A DNA stretch of 64,000 bases from the NCBI GenBank assembly GCA_013289715.1, contig JABCZJ010000007.1, positions 184,820 through 248,819 on the forward strand, written 5' to 3'. Source of the stretch: Acidobacteriota bacterium (GTDB taxonomy: Bacteria; Acidobacteriota; Terriglobia; Acidiferrales; UBA7541). Positions 16,546 to 25,038 of the stretch are shown piece by piece (the stretch's first letter is position 1; each line of letters opens with the position of its first letter). Below the pieces are notes generated by a model, which was not told where the DNA came from, did no database searches, and saw only the letters and a program-made list of their open reading frames with translations. The translations under genes and the position numbers were made by a program.

Positions 16546-17220
16546 TCACTTCGGCAGCTCCGCCCCGGCCTGTTCCGCCACCATATACCTGGCGTACCAC
16601 TCGGGCCAATTCGCATCCGCGTCGCCGATCCGCTTCTCGTGCTCGCCGTGCGCCACGGACGCGCGTCGCATCGCGTCCGCCAGATCGTTCGCCGAAGCGA
16701 AGGCCGTCGCCGCAGAATCAATGCGGCCGGGCAGCCGCGTGGTGATTTCCTGGAACAGCCAGCCGTTGCCGTCCGGATCTTTGAACGACGCGAACGAGCG
16801 GTAGCTGCGATGTTCGGGGTCCGGGCCGCTGACGCGCACGCTGCCAAACAAGTAAGTTTCGTCGGTACCCGCGTATATGCCCTCGTTGTGGAACACTTCG
16901 CTGATCTGCACGCCGCGATCGAGCAGGTCTTTGCGCGCGGCCTGGAGATCGGAGACGATCAGGTAAAGGCCCTGGGCGGAGCCGGGCGCGGCTGAGGTGA
17001 CGTTCTTGCCGAAGATGACCGAGCATCCCGAGCCAGGCGGCGTGAACTGGAGTATGCGGAAGTCTTTACCGTTGTCGTAGTCGGCGTCCAGCCGCCACCC
17101 CAGCTTCGCGTAGAACGCTTTCGCGCGGTCCACGTCCGAAACGGGGATGACGACGATCTCGAATTTCATGTCGACCGGTGCGACGCTGGTCTCGATACCA
17201 CGGACTGCATTTGCGCTCAT
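16546..17220 (-). CDS. VOC-family glyoxalase-like protein with C-terminal extension
   Basis: A 224-residue protein. The N-terminal ~130 residues form a vicinal-oxygen-chelate domain: MKFEIVVIPVSDVDRAKAFY, the strand SGCSVIFG, LYLIVSDLQAARKDLLDRGV and FASFKDPDGNGWLFQEI. The extra C-terminal ~70 residues (ASANDLADAMRRASVAHGEH, then WPEWYARYMVAEQAG) are a helical module often attached to this VOC subgroup. ATG 17220 follows GGAGGTGGCT. Members include antibiotic-resistance and glyoxalase-like proteins, and the substrate here is unknown. Confidence 0.9.
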   Translation of the reverse strand: MSANAVRGIETSVAPVDMKFEIVVIPVSDVDRAKAFYAKLGWRLDADYDNGKDFRILQFTPPGSGCSVIFGKNVTSAAPGSAQGLYLIVSDLQAARKDLLDRGVQISEVFHNEGIYAGTDETYLFGSVRVSGPDPEHRSYRSFASFKDPDGNGWLFQEITTRLPGRIDSAATAFASANDLADAMRRASVAHGEHEKRIGDADANWPEWYARYMVAEQAGAELPK

Positions 17221-17638
17221 AGCCACCTCCTGAGTTGCGTCATTCCTTCACCTCGATTGCCATCAAGCGAGTGCCCGATAAATTCGCCCCTCGAAGTCGC
17301 TGACTAAACGTGAAGTCGCTCCGCCCTTCGTCGCTACTTCGCGCGCACTCCCAAGCTCGAACCGCCAAACACGCAGGTTCCTTTGATTGAATGCGCGGCC
17401 ATTCGTCATTCTCGTCCGCAAGCAATCTTCCGTAGGCTTACCGGCGCAAAAATCGCCGCCGCGAAAACGGATGATACCACCGCCTCCAAAGCCGCAGAAG
17501 TTGGTTAGCTTCGAGTAATGGTTCAGCTTCCGATAACCCGACCTACCAAGACCAAGGCGCATTCTTCTCAGATGTCAGTCTGTTTTTGCGAAGGAAACTG
17601 ATACACTCACGTTTTTCACCACTCCCAAAGGAGGCCCT
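17221..17638. other. Intergenic stretch between divergent genes
   Basis: About 418 bases between the VOC gene and the metallothionein-like gene. Open frames on the minus strand have no family-like sequence. I see no tRNA, strong hairpin or operator. The last ~60 bases before 17639 (around TTTTTGCGAAGGAAACTGAT) probably hold the promoter of the metallothionein gene. Confidence 0.45.
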
Positions 17639-17809
17639 ATGGCAGCGAGCGAAACCAAGAAATGCGCACATCCCGTTTGTACGTGTCAGGTCACTTCGGA
17701 GAAGTACTGCAGCCCGCAGTGCGAGACAATGGAAGAAATGCCGGACGTGGATTGCAAGTGCCCGCACTCGGTCTGCGCGGGCAGAACGGAATACGCGGCC
17801 CACGCATAA
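17639..17809 (+). CDS. Bacterial metallothionein-like protein (SmtA/BmtA type)
   Basis: A 56-residue cysteine-rich cytosolic protein with cysteines at about 9, 14, 16, 24, 28, 39, 41 and 46 plus histidines near 11 and 43. The order CAHPVCTC, KYCSPQC, DCKCPHSVC closely follows the cyanobacterial/pseudomonad SmtA arrangement (CxHxxCxC, YCSxxC, CxCxHxxC), which binds Zn or Cd in a cysteine-histidine cluster. A strong ribosome site AAAGGAGG (17627-17634) precedes ATG 17639. No ArsR/SmtB regulator gene is adjacent. Confidence 0.88.
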   Translation: MAASETKKCAHPVCTCQVTSEKYCSPQCETMEEMPDVDCKCPHSVCAGRTEYAAHA

Positions 17810-18037
17810 TCAGCGAAGCCCGCCCTTCGCGGTGCGTGGATACGTTTGTATCATCCGCCGAGATGGCGTTGTATCGCGCGATGGAACCTGCAACCAAAGC
17901 CGGAAAGTGATACTTTGCCGGGGTGGGCGAGTGCTTGTACCCGGCCTGCCTTTGGTGATATAAAAATTGAGGCGCGGTCTTGGAGCAGTATCCCGGGCTA
18001 AACCGCTCAAAAACCTCTCGTTCGAGGAGAACTCGAA

Positions 18038-18307
18038 ATGGCGTACGTGATTGCCGAGCCTTGCATCGGAACAAAAGACACAGCCTGCGTGGACGTCTGC
18101 CCGGTGGATTGCATCCACCCGCGCAAGGATGAGGCAGACTTCGAAGCCGAAACGCAGCTATACATCAGTCCCGTGGAGTGTATTGATTGCGGGGCTTGCG
18201 TGCCGGTCTGCCCGGTGACGGCTATTTTCGCGCTGGAAGATTTGCCGGAGAAGTGGGCCAACTTCACGCCGATCAACGCGGATTGGTACACCAACAAGAA
18301 AGCCTAG
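18038..18307 (+). CDS. 7Fe-type ferredoxin ([3Fe-4S][4Fe-4S])
   Basis: An 89-residue electron carrier. Cysteines at 9, 17, 21 and 25 and at 48, 51, 54 and 58 give the pattern C-x7-C-x3-C and C-x2-C-x2-C-x3-C. The first motif lacks a cysteine at position 12, so by analogy with Azotobacter FdI, Cys9, 17 and 58 would bind a [3Fe-4S] cluster and Cys21, 48, 51 and 54 a [4Fe-4S] cluster. GAGGAG precedes ATG 18038. The C-terminal WANFTPINADWYTNKKA is typical of this ferredoxin group. It appears monocistronic. Confidence 0.93.
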   Translation: MAYVIAEPCIGTKDTACVDVCPVDCIHPRKDEADFEAETQLYISPVECIDCGACVPVCPVTAIFALEDLPEKWANFTPINADWYTNKKA

Positions 18308-18418
18308 CAGTAACAGCGCTGGCCACTGCGCTGCGACTTCGGCGATGACTTCCTCGCGTGACGGATGTTTCTGTTTTATTGCATCCGCCGCGCCTGCTTT
18401 TGTAGCTCGGCGACGGAC

Positions 18419-18727
18419 TTAGACTTCCAGTCCCAGCACCTGGCGCCCGCTAGGGCTGATCATGCTGGGATTCCACGCCGGCTCCCACACGATTTCCACT
18501 TTCACGTCCCGCACTTCTTCGATCGCGGCTACACGCGCGCGCACTTGCTCTGGAATCGCCTGCGCGGACGGGCAGCCCTGCGTCGTCAATGTCATTTTCA
18601 CGGTTACGTTTCCGGCGTCGTCGCATTGCACGTCGTAGATCAGGCCCAAGTCCACGATGTTAATGGGAATCTCCGGGTCGTAACACTGCCGCGCAGCGTC
18701 TAGAATCCGTTCTCGGTCAAGCGGCAT
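18419..18727 (-). CDS. SufT/MIP18-family (DUF59) protein
   Basis: A 102-residue protein with PEIPINIVDLGLIYDVQCDD and the MTLTTQGCPSAQAIPEQV segment, hallmark DUF59 sequence with the conserved cysteine in TQGCP. Members act as auxiliary Fe-S cluster assembly factors (SufT) or in related ring-hydroxylase assembly. ATG 18727 with GGAGAT upstream is preferred, because the longer open frame to 18853 adds a non-family N-terminus. It is convergent with the ferredoxin gene, a fitting but unproven Fe-S context; no suf operon is in view. Confidence 0.9.
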   Translation of the reverse strand: MPLDRERILDAARQCYDPEIPINIVDLGLIYDVQCDDAGNVTVKMTLTTQGCPSAQAIPEQVRARVAAIEEVRDVKVEIVWEPAWNPSMISPSGRQVLGLEV

Positions 18728-18916
18728 GGGGCATCTCCTGTCGTGCCATTCACTGTCGATTCGATGCTGCATTCGGGCTGCAGTTGCCACAGTTTGCTGA
18801 ACCAGCGTGCTACACAGTTGCCGAAGTGTCAACTTTTCCAAATTCGGCGGCAAACGAGTTCACTGCTAGAATGATTGACGCTGGTGCATGTTGCCGATTG
18901 CGCAGGAGACGCCCTC

Positions 18917-19390
18917 TTGAAAATTGATTTTCGTTTCGCCGCACTACTAGCCACCGCTGCCGTGCTTGGGCTTGCCGCCCCCGGCTCCGTGCAGAGCTCC
19001 CCTCGATCGCCGCAGGAAGAGCAAGGCGAGAAACCAAAACCGCAACGGCCCGTCGAGGCGCCGCCGCGAATCATCGCTATGACCGCCAAGGATTTCGAGT
19101 TCGATCCGCCGGTAATTCACATGAAAGTTGGCGACAAAGTCCGCTTGGAAGTCATTTCGTCCGACCGCACGCACGGGCTGCACATCAGCGCATTCCCGGA
19201 TGGCGGGAAGGTCAACACGGCGCCGGGCCTGGCATTCATATTCGGAGAAGATTGCTGGAAATTGAAAAAAGGCGAATCCGTGGCGGTTGATATCGAAGCC
19301 ACTGAGCCCGGAACCTACTCGTTCCAGTGCTGCAAATCTTGCGGCACTGGCCACAAACGAATGAAGGGCCAGATCATCGTTGAACGCTAA
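18917..19390 (+). CDS. Exported cupredoxin-like protein with CuA-type copper motif
   Basis: A 157-residue protein with a signal peptide (residues 1-22), a proline-rich linker and a cupredoxin domain from AKDFEFDPPVIHMKVGDKV. The C-terminal FQCCKSCGTGHKRMKG contains C-x3-C-x3-H-x2-M, the ligand pattern of the CuA centre of cytochrome oxidase subunit II and N2O reductase, with an upstream histidine in THGLHISAF. The CuA domain is soluble, without oxidase helices, so it may be a copper carrier or electron-transfer protein (inference). TTG 18917 lies 7 bases after AGGAGA. Confidence 0.82.
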   Translation: MKIDFRFAALLATAAVLGLAAPGSVQSSPRSPQEEQGEKPKPQRPVEAPPRIIAMTAKDFEFDPPVIHMKVGDKVRLEVISSDRTHGLHISAFPDGGKVNTAPGLAFIFGEDCWKLKKGESVAVDIEATEPGTYSFQCCKSCGTGHKRMKGQIIVER

Positions 19391-19566
19391 ACGACGAATC
19401 GCTCGGCGCGCCCCTTCGCGAAATCCTCAGCGAGCTGCTTTGTTGTCTTGGTCACTTCCAAATTCAATTTCTGTAGAGTTCGCAGCTGTGTGAGCGATAC
19501 TTGATTCAGTGCCTCACAAGCGGCGACGGCTTTCCATCGCGCGTATCCCGCATTTGCAAGACCGAT
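19387..19566 (-). other. Open minus-strand frame resembling the C-terminus of a phasin-like helical protein, no start codon
   Basis: A frame ending at TAG (19389-19387) reads EFIGLANAGYARWKAVAACE followed by LTQLRTLQKLNLEVTKTTKQ and a short tail. The amphipathic, low-proline sequence is coding-like and resembles phasin-type helical proteins, but no ATG, GTG or TTG in frame begins it and it runs into the sulP gene. It may be a truncated remnant. Confidence 0.3.
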
Positions 19567-19578
19567 GAACTCGCACCT

Positions 19579-21288
19579 ATGAAAGACTGGCTCCCAAGAT
19601 CGATTCAGTGCCTGCGGAATTACAACGGCCGGACGTTCGCCGCTGATTTGATCGCGGGCATCACCGTCGGACTGGTCGCGTTGCCGCTCGCGATGGCCTT
19701 CGCGATCGCCTCGGGCGTGCCGCCGCAGGCTGGCTTGTACACCGCGATCATCGCGGGTTTCCTCATTTCCGCCCTCGGCGGTTCCAATACGCAGATCGGC
19801 GGACCTACCGGCGCGTTCGTCGTGGTGGTGTACGGCATCGTCATGAAATACGGCATGGACGGACTGTACATGTGCACGCTCATGGCCGGAGTGATGCTCG
19901 TAATCCTGGGTCTAGCCGGACTGGGCAGCGCCGTGAAATTTATTCCGCGTCCGGTAGTCGTCGGATTCACCAACGGCATCGCGGTGATCATCGCCAGCAC
20001 ACAGATCAAAGATTTTTTCGGGCTACGGATCGACAACGTTCCCGGCGAGTTCGCGGCGCGCATCGAAACCCTCGTTCTCAATTTTCACACGCTCTCACCG
20101 GTCGCGACGGCGCTCGCAGTTCTTTCATTGGCGCTTATTATCGTGTTCATGCGCTTCGTGAAAAAAGTTCCCGGATACATCGTCGCTCTCTTCCTCGGAA
20201 CTGCGCTGGTGGTGGTTTTCAAGCTGCCGGTGGAAACCATCGGCACGCGCTTCGGCGGAATCCCCTCCGGCCTGCCACATCTCCAGGTTCCACAGTTTCA
20301 TTTCGACTTACTACGTCCGCTCGTTTCGCCCGCGATTACCGTCGCCATGCTCGGAGCAATCGAATCGCTCATGTCTGCGGTCGTATCCGATCGTATGAGC
20401 GGCACCAAACATAATCCCAATGTCGAACTCGTGGCCCAGGGGGTCGCTAACATTTTCTCTCCGCTGTTCGGCGGGCTGCCGGCCACCGGCGCGATTGCCC
20501 GCACAGCCACAAATATTCGCTCCGGCGCGAAGACGCCCGTGGCGGGAATGATTCACGCCCTCACGCTACTCGGGATCATTCTGTTCGCGGCGCCTCTCGC
20601 GCGATTTGTTCCTTTGGCTGTGCTCTCCGCTATTCTGCTGGTGGTTTCCTACAACATGGGCGAGTGGCGCGAAATCCCGGAGTTGCTGAAGCTGTCGCCG
20701 CTTGAGATCGGCACCTGGCTCGTCACTTTTTTTCTCACCGTTTTCGCCGACCTCACCGTCGCGGTCGAAGCCGGAATGATACTTGCCGCCCTCGTTTACA
20801 TCCGCAAAGTCACCGAGACCACCACCGTCTCCGAAGTCACCGAACAATATTTGCAGGAAGGCCACGCGCACATTCTGCAGCACAAGGAAATTCCTTCGTT
20901 CGTGGCCATTTTCCGCATTCACGGACCCTTTCTCTTCGGCGCCACCGACAAAATCAATGTGGTCATCGATCGCATTCCAGACTTGCCGCCGATCATCATC
21001 CTGCGTTTGCGGAACATGACCGCTCTGGACGGCACGGGCTTGCAGGCGCTCGAGAATCTGGCGGACGTCGTGCACAATTCCGGCCGCACGCTGCTTCTAT
21101 GCGGCGGACGTCAGCAGCCGGCGGAAATCATGCGCAACGCGGAATTCGAGCAACGCGTGGGTGCCGAAAATATTTGCGCGAGCGTGGCCGAGGCGCTGCA
21201 GCAGGCCAGGAAGCTGTGGTCGCTGCGCGCCGAGCGAGGTCCGGCGGCGACGCCTCCGGAACAGGAACAGCCAGCCCACAGTAGGTAA
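19579..21288 (+). CDS. SulP-family anion transporter with STAS domain
   Basis: A 569-residue inner-membrane protein. It opens with GRTFAADLIAGITVGLVALP, the diagnostic SulP first-helix region, followed by PPQAGLYTAIIAGFLISALG and QIGGPTGAFVVVVYGI, and about ten to twelve helices to residue ~430. The last ~110 residues are a STAS domain (IILRLRNMTALDGTGLQALE). Family members carry sulfate, bicarbonate or dicarboxylates with H+ or Na+. No carbonic anhydrase or sulfate-assimilation gene adjoins it, so the substrate is open. ATG 19579 matches the family's start. Confidence 0.93.
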   Translation: MKDWLPRSIQCLRNYNGRTFAADLIAGITVGLVALPLAMAFAIASGVPPQAGLYTAIIAGFLISALGGSNTQIGGPTGAFVVVVYGIVMKYGMDGLYMCTLMAGVMLVILGLAGLGSAVKFIPRPVVVGFTNGIAVIIASTQIKDFFGLRIDNVPGEFAARIETLVLNFHTLSPVATALAVLSLALIIVFMRFVKKVPGYIVALFLGTALVVVFKLPVETIGTRFGGIPSGLPHLQVPQFHFDLLRPLVSPAITVAMLGAIESLMSAVVSDRMSGTKHNPNVELVAQGVANIFSPLFGGLPATGAIARTATNIRSGAKTPVAGMIHALTLLGIILFAAPLARFVPLAVLSAILLVVSYNMGEWREIPELLKLSPLEIGTWLVTFFLTVFADLTVAVEAGMILAALVYIRKVTETTTVSEVTEQYLQEGHAHILQHKEIPSFVAIFRIHGPFLFGATDKINVVIDRIPDLPPIIILRLRNMTALDGTGLQALENLADVVHNSGRTLLLCGGRQQPAEIMRNAEFEQRVGAENICASVAEALQQARKLWSLRAERGPAATPPEQEQPAHSR

Positions 21289-21292
21289 TCTC

Positions 21293-21724
21293 TTACCTCT
21301 TGTCTCTGTGAACTTGGGCTGGGCGCGAATCAGAGACCATCGCTGAGTTGTCCAAACGCCGAATCGCGGGCAGCCTTGCGTCTGCCGGGCGCTGCATTTC
21401 ACCCAATGCTCGCGCCCAGAACTTCGCTTCCTCGCGCAGATCATGGATCGCCAGACCGCGATGTTCGGCAGGGAATCGCATAATCTTTACGATTCCAGCT
21501 GCGAGCAGCGTTTCTGCACCGTCGGCATTTCCGCGCCGGTAGTGATGAAATGCCGCGGCAATCTGTATAATTCCCTGCAGAAACGTCTTTTCCGGCTCGT
21601 CTTCAACCAGCCAGATTTCTTCCCACACTTCGTGCGCTTCGAAAAAATCGCGCGCGTTGAAATGCCGCAGCCCGCGCTCGAATTTCTCTTCTTTCTCGCT
21701 CGATTTCATCGCGCGCGGTTCCAT
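21293..21724 (-). CDS. DUF309 family protein
   Basis: A 143-residue protein with the DUF309 core FNARDFFEAHEVWEEIWLVE and FLQGIIQIAAAFHHYRRGN, a compact all-helical domain of unknown function with a conserved HExWE motif. The last ~25 residues are not conserved-looking. ATG 21724 or the in-frame ATG 21709 could be the start. It is convergent with sulP with only 4 bases between the ends. Confidence 0.9.
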   Translation of the reverse strand: MEPRAMKSSEKEEKFERGLRHFNARDFFEAHEVWEEIWLVEDEPEKTFLQGIIQIAAAFHHYRRGNADGAETLLAAGIVKIMRFPAEHRGLAIHDLREEAKFWARALGEMQRPADARLPAIRRLDNSAMVSDSRPAQVHRDKR

Positions 21725-21792
21725 TTCCCGCTAGAATTTCGTTGAATTTCGAGGTTGCGTGTCATCATAGCAGCCTGTGCAGAGTGAACCCC

Positions 21793-22446
21793 ATGGAAAT
21801 TAAAATCGCACTCCCTGGCGCAAGACTCGGTGTCGTCGAAGCGGACGGCGCGAGCGTCGTCCTGTTGCATCCCGATCTGGCAAGATTGATGGACGAGGTC
21901 TGCGCCCGCAAGCGCGCCGAGTTCACTGTGGAAAGTCTTGCTGAAACCGAGCCGGTTCGCGCCGTGCGCGCAATGTTCCGCGAGTGGGGTATGGATCCTT
22001 CGAAGTATCGCCCCTCGTCGGAAGCCCTGCTGCGGCGCGTAGTGCAGGGCAAGGGCCTGTACCGAATATCGAACGTAGTGGACATAGGTAACCTCGGCTC
22101 GCTCGAAACTGGCTGGCCGTACGGCTGCTACGATCGCTCAAAAATTAATTCACCGGTGGCGTTGCGTCACGGTACCGCCGGCGAAAAATACGAAGGCATC
22201 GGAAAACAAACCTGGCATTTGAAGGGCCGTCCGGTCCTCGCTGATCCCGCAGGCCCATTCGGCAGCCCCATAAGCGATTCCACGCGCAGCATGATCACCG
22301 AATCCGCCAAGGAAATCATGATTGTGATTTACGCCCCGGCTCGCGTTGCAGATGCATCACTGTACCTGGCGATGACGCGTCTGAAGGAGCGGCTTACGCA
22401 ATTCGCCAGTGCGTCTGATGTCCGCTCAGAAAGTTGCGCGGCCTGA
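21793..22446 (+). CDS. B3/B4 tRNA-binding-domain protein
   Basis: A 217-residue protein with the PheT-like B3/B4 domain: MDPSKYRPSSEALLRRVVQG, LYRISNVVDIGNLGSLETGW and the ending DSTRSMITESAKEIMIVIYA. In phenylalanyl-tRNA synthetase this domain contributes to editing. Stand-alone versions are thought to hydrolyse or bind mischarged tRNA or amino acids (known only by homology). ATG 21793 is preferred to the in-frame start at 21742 because it opens directly with a beta strand (MEIKIALPG). Confidence 0.88.
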   Translation: MEIKIALPGARLGVVEADGASVVLLHPDLARLMDEVCARKRAEFTVESLAETEPVRAVRAMFREWGMDPSKYRPSSEALLRRVVQGKGLYRISNVVDIGNLGSLETGWPYGCYDRSKINSPVALRHGTAGEKYEGIGKQTWHLKGRPVLADPAGPFGSPISDSTRSMITESAKEIMIVIYAPARVADASLYLAMTRLKERLTQFASASDVRSESCAA

Positions 22447-22590
22447 AGCGTAGGCCGAAAAACGAAACCACCGCCAGTCCAACTTCGTCCCGTGCCTTGT
22501 ATTGATGGTTCGTGATGCAAACGCGCCGAAGTGCGTTTGAGAACTCCCGCGAATTCAGGTTATGCTGTTAATGCTTCAGCGAGGCCCTCA

Positions 22591-24699
22591 GTGGCGAAAT
22601 TCCAGTTTGTCCTCCTCATCCACGCGCATCAGCCGGTTGGAAACTTCGACGACGTGATTGAGCGTGCCTACGCGCAATCGTATTTGCCTTTCGTTCAAGT
22701 CCTCTCGCGCCATCCTTCGATCCGCTTGGGTTTGCATTACACCGGCTCACTGCTCGAATGGATCGAGCGCGCTCATCCCGAATATTTCGATTTGCTGCGC
22801 ACGCTGGTGCAACGCGGCCAGGTGGAGATCGCCGGCGGCGGATTTTATGAACCGATCCTGATCGCCATTCCGCCGCACGACCGTCACGAACAGATCACGC
22901 GCCTCGCGGATTACATCGAAAGACATTTTGGCGCGCGTCCGCGCGGTGCATGGCTCGCCGAACGCGTTTGGGAACCGCAATTGCCCTCATCGCTCGCGCC
23001 TTCCGGCGTCGAATACACACTGGTGGACGACAATCATTTTCTCGGCACCGGCTTCGAACTCGACCAACTCTTCGGATATTATCTCGCCGAGGATCAGCAG
23101 CACTCTGTAAAAGTTCTGCCTGGCCTGAAAGCGCTGCGCTATCTGCTTCCTTTTCGCGCTCCCGCGGACACCATCGAATTTCTGCGTACTTGCGCGAAAG
23201 ACCATCCCGGCGGCTTCGCGGCCATGGGCGACGACCTGGAAAAATTCGGCGTGTGGCCCGGAACCAATAAACTGTGCTACACGGACGGCTGGCTGGAGAA
23301 TCTTTTCGTCGCTCTCGAGCAGAATTCGGACTGGCTGGAAACCGCGACGCCCGCATCCGCGGTGGCCTCGCGCCCTCCCCTCGGACGCGCCGACCTTCCC
23401 AGCGCTTCCTACACCGAAATGATGGAGTGGGCGCTGCCGACTCCCGCGCGGAATCGTTATCACGCGCTGGCCGGCGAATTTGCGTCGCGCACGGAAATGC
23501 TTCCGTTTCTCCGTGGTGGCATCTGGCGCAATTTCTTCTCCAAATATGGAGAATCGAATCTGCTGCACAAGAAAATGCTTCACGTATCGCAAAAAGTCCA
23601 GAAGCTCTATCAGCATTCTCACCCGGTCCCGGCGTTTCGCGATGCGCGCGACCGGGCCCGCACACTGATGCTCCGCGGCCAGTGTAACGATCCCTACTGG
23701 CACGGTGTATTCGGCGGCCTCTATTCGCCGCACCTGCGAACCGAACTCTGGCGGTCATTAATTCAGGCGGAAAGCATCGCCGATTCGCTCGCAAACGCCT
23801 CCGGCCACTACCAGAATGTAGCCACTCTGGATTTTGACTCGGACGGTCGCGACGAGATTTATTTCACATCCGACCGCTACGCCGCGGTGCTCTGTCCCGC
23901 GGACGGCGCCACGATTTCTGCGCTCGATTGCCGCCAGTCGAATGCCGCGCTGGTGAATTCGCTGGCGCGCCGCCCGGAGTCCTACCACGCGAAGCTGAAG
24001 AACTTACCGGCCGCCGCAACGCACGGCGCGCAATCCATTCACGAGCAGACGCGCGCGAAGGAAGCGGGCCTCGACCGCTGGCTCAATTACGATCGCTGGG
24101 CGCGCCACTGCTTCCGCTTGCTGCTTTTCGGCCGCGAGAAGAAACAACCGGATTGCGGCACGGCGCAATTGGCGGAAGATGCGGCGCTCGCCGCCGGAAG
24201 CTATCGCACAGTGAAAGTGTCTTCCACGCATGCGACTCTTGCATCGGAAACGAGCGTGGATTGGCCGGCCGAAAAAACTTTTTCGTTCGCGAATAACGCC
24301 GCGGGATTCGGTATTCTGTGCGACGTCACGCTGCGTCGACCGGCGCCTGGCAGCGCCTCAGTATATGTGGGAATCGAAGCCGTCTTGAATTTCCTCGCGC
24401 CTTCCTCGCCCGACCGCTATTTTGAAGCTGCCGGCGAACGCTATCCCTTGCGCTGGTCCGCGGTCGCTCCCGGTTCCAATTTGCGTGTCGTGGATGAATG
24501 GCAGGGCGTCAGCGTTACGCTCACGGCGCCGCACGCGCAGGAATTCTGGATCACGCCCATCGAAACGGTTTCCGAATCGGAGGAGGGATTCGAGCGAATT
24601 TATCAGGGCTCGCAAATCGTCGCCGTCTGGCCGGTGGAAATGGCGTCTGGCGCGGAGTGGCGCGGCCAACTGAATCTAAACGTTGCGCGTTTGGGTTAG
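22591..24699 (+). CDS. GH57 family 4-alpha-glucanotransferase / alpha-amylase
   Basis: A 702-residue glycoside hydrolase of family 57. The opening FVLLIHAHQPVGNFDDVIE carries the family's His-x-His-Q-P motif. The catalytic nucleophile is Glu124 in WLAERVWEP and the acid/base Asp214 in MGDDLEKFG, at the same positions as in Thermococcus litoralis 4-alpha-glucanotransferase. The C-terminal ~280 residues resemble the beta-rich DUF1925/DUF1926 region. No signal peptide is present, so it probably acts on cytoplasmic glycogen or maltodextrins. GTG 22591 is used after GCGAGG; the frame is open from 22531. Confidence 0.92.
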   Translation: MAKFQFVLLIHAHQPVGNFDDVIERAYAQSYLPFVQVLSRHPSIRLGLHYTGSLLEWIERAHPEYFDLLRTLVQRGQVEIAGGGFYEPILIAIPPHDRHEQITRLADYIERHFGARPRGAWLAERVWEPQLPSSLAPSGVEYTLVDDNHFLGTGFELDQLFGYYLAEDQQHSVKVLPGLKALRYLLPFRAPADTIEFLRTCAKDHPGGFAAMGDDLEKFGVWPGTNKLCYTDGWLENLFVALEQNSDWLETATPASAVASRPPLGRADLPSASYTEMMEWALPTPARNRYHALAGEFASRTEMLPFLRGGIWRNFFSKYGESNLLHKKMLHVSQKVQKLYQHSHPVPAFRDARDRARTLMLRGQCNDPYWHGVFGGLYSPHLRTELWRSLIQAESIADSLANASGHYQNVATLDFDSDGRDEIYFTSDRYAAVLCPADGATISALDCRQSNAALVNSLARRPESYHAKLKNLPAAATHGAQSIHEQTRAKEAGLDRWLNYDRWARHCFRLLLFGREKKQPDCGTAQLAEDAALAAGSYRTVKVSSTHATLASETSVDWPAEKTFSFANNAAGFGILCDVTLRRPAPGSASVYVGIEAVLNFLAPSSPDRYFEAAGERYPLRWSAVAPGSNLRVVDEWQGVSVTLTAPHAQEFWITPIETVSESEEGFERIYQGSQIVAVWPVEMASGAEWRGQLNLNVARLG

Positions 24700-24819
24700 C
24701 GCGTCGAGGCGAGTGGGCCTGCGCTGAACGTTCGTTCGTTGCGTTACGCCGCGCCCTCCTAGCGACGCGAGCTTGCCGCCCATCGCGCGACTCTGCTACA
24801 GTGCGCTGGGAGGAATTTC

Positions 24820-24993
24820 ATGGCTGTTTCGCAAGAACTGCTCGATATTCTGGTTTGCCCGCAGGACAAAACTCCGGTGAAGTTGACGAACGACCAGCGC
24901 GGCCTGAAGTGCCCGTCGTGCCATCGCGTCTATCCGATTCGCGAGGATATTCCTGTGATGCTGATAGACGAAGCCCGCATTGAAGCTGAATGA
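24820..24993 (+). CDS. Trm112/UPF0434-like small zinc-binding protein
   Basis: A 57-residue protein starting MAVSQELLDILVCPQDKTPV and containing a second pair CPSCHRVYPIREDIPVML. The CP..C / CPxC pattern and the YPIREDIPVML ending are typical of the Trm112/YcaR family, whose bacterial members are small zinc-ribbon-like proteins of poorly known role, often beside lipopolysaccharide genes. GGGAGGAATTTC precedes ATG 24820. The GT9 gene begins 46 bases downstream on the same strand. Confidence 0.88.
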   Translation: MAVSQELLDILVCPQDKTPVKLTNDQRGLKCPSCHRVYPIREDIPVMLIDEARIEAE

Positions 24994-25038
24994 AGAAGGA
25001 AGCCGAATGCAGCAGCGCAGTTCGCCTCTTCATAAAAG

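Noticed and set aside
19503..19620. Direct repeat GATTCAGTGCCT at the sulP start (19503 and 19603)
   Set aside because: A single 12-base match at unequal context, with no second copy pair or terminal inverted repeat to suggest a mobile element.
22895..23794. Minus-strand ORFs opposite the GH57 gene
   Set aside because: Arginine-rich translations without domains, in GC-rich antisense of a clearly functional gene.
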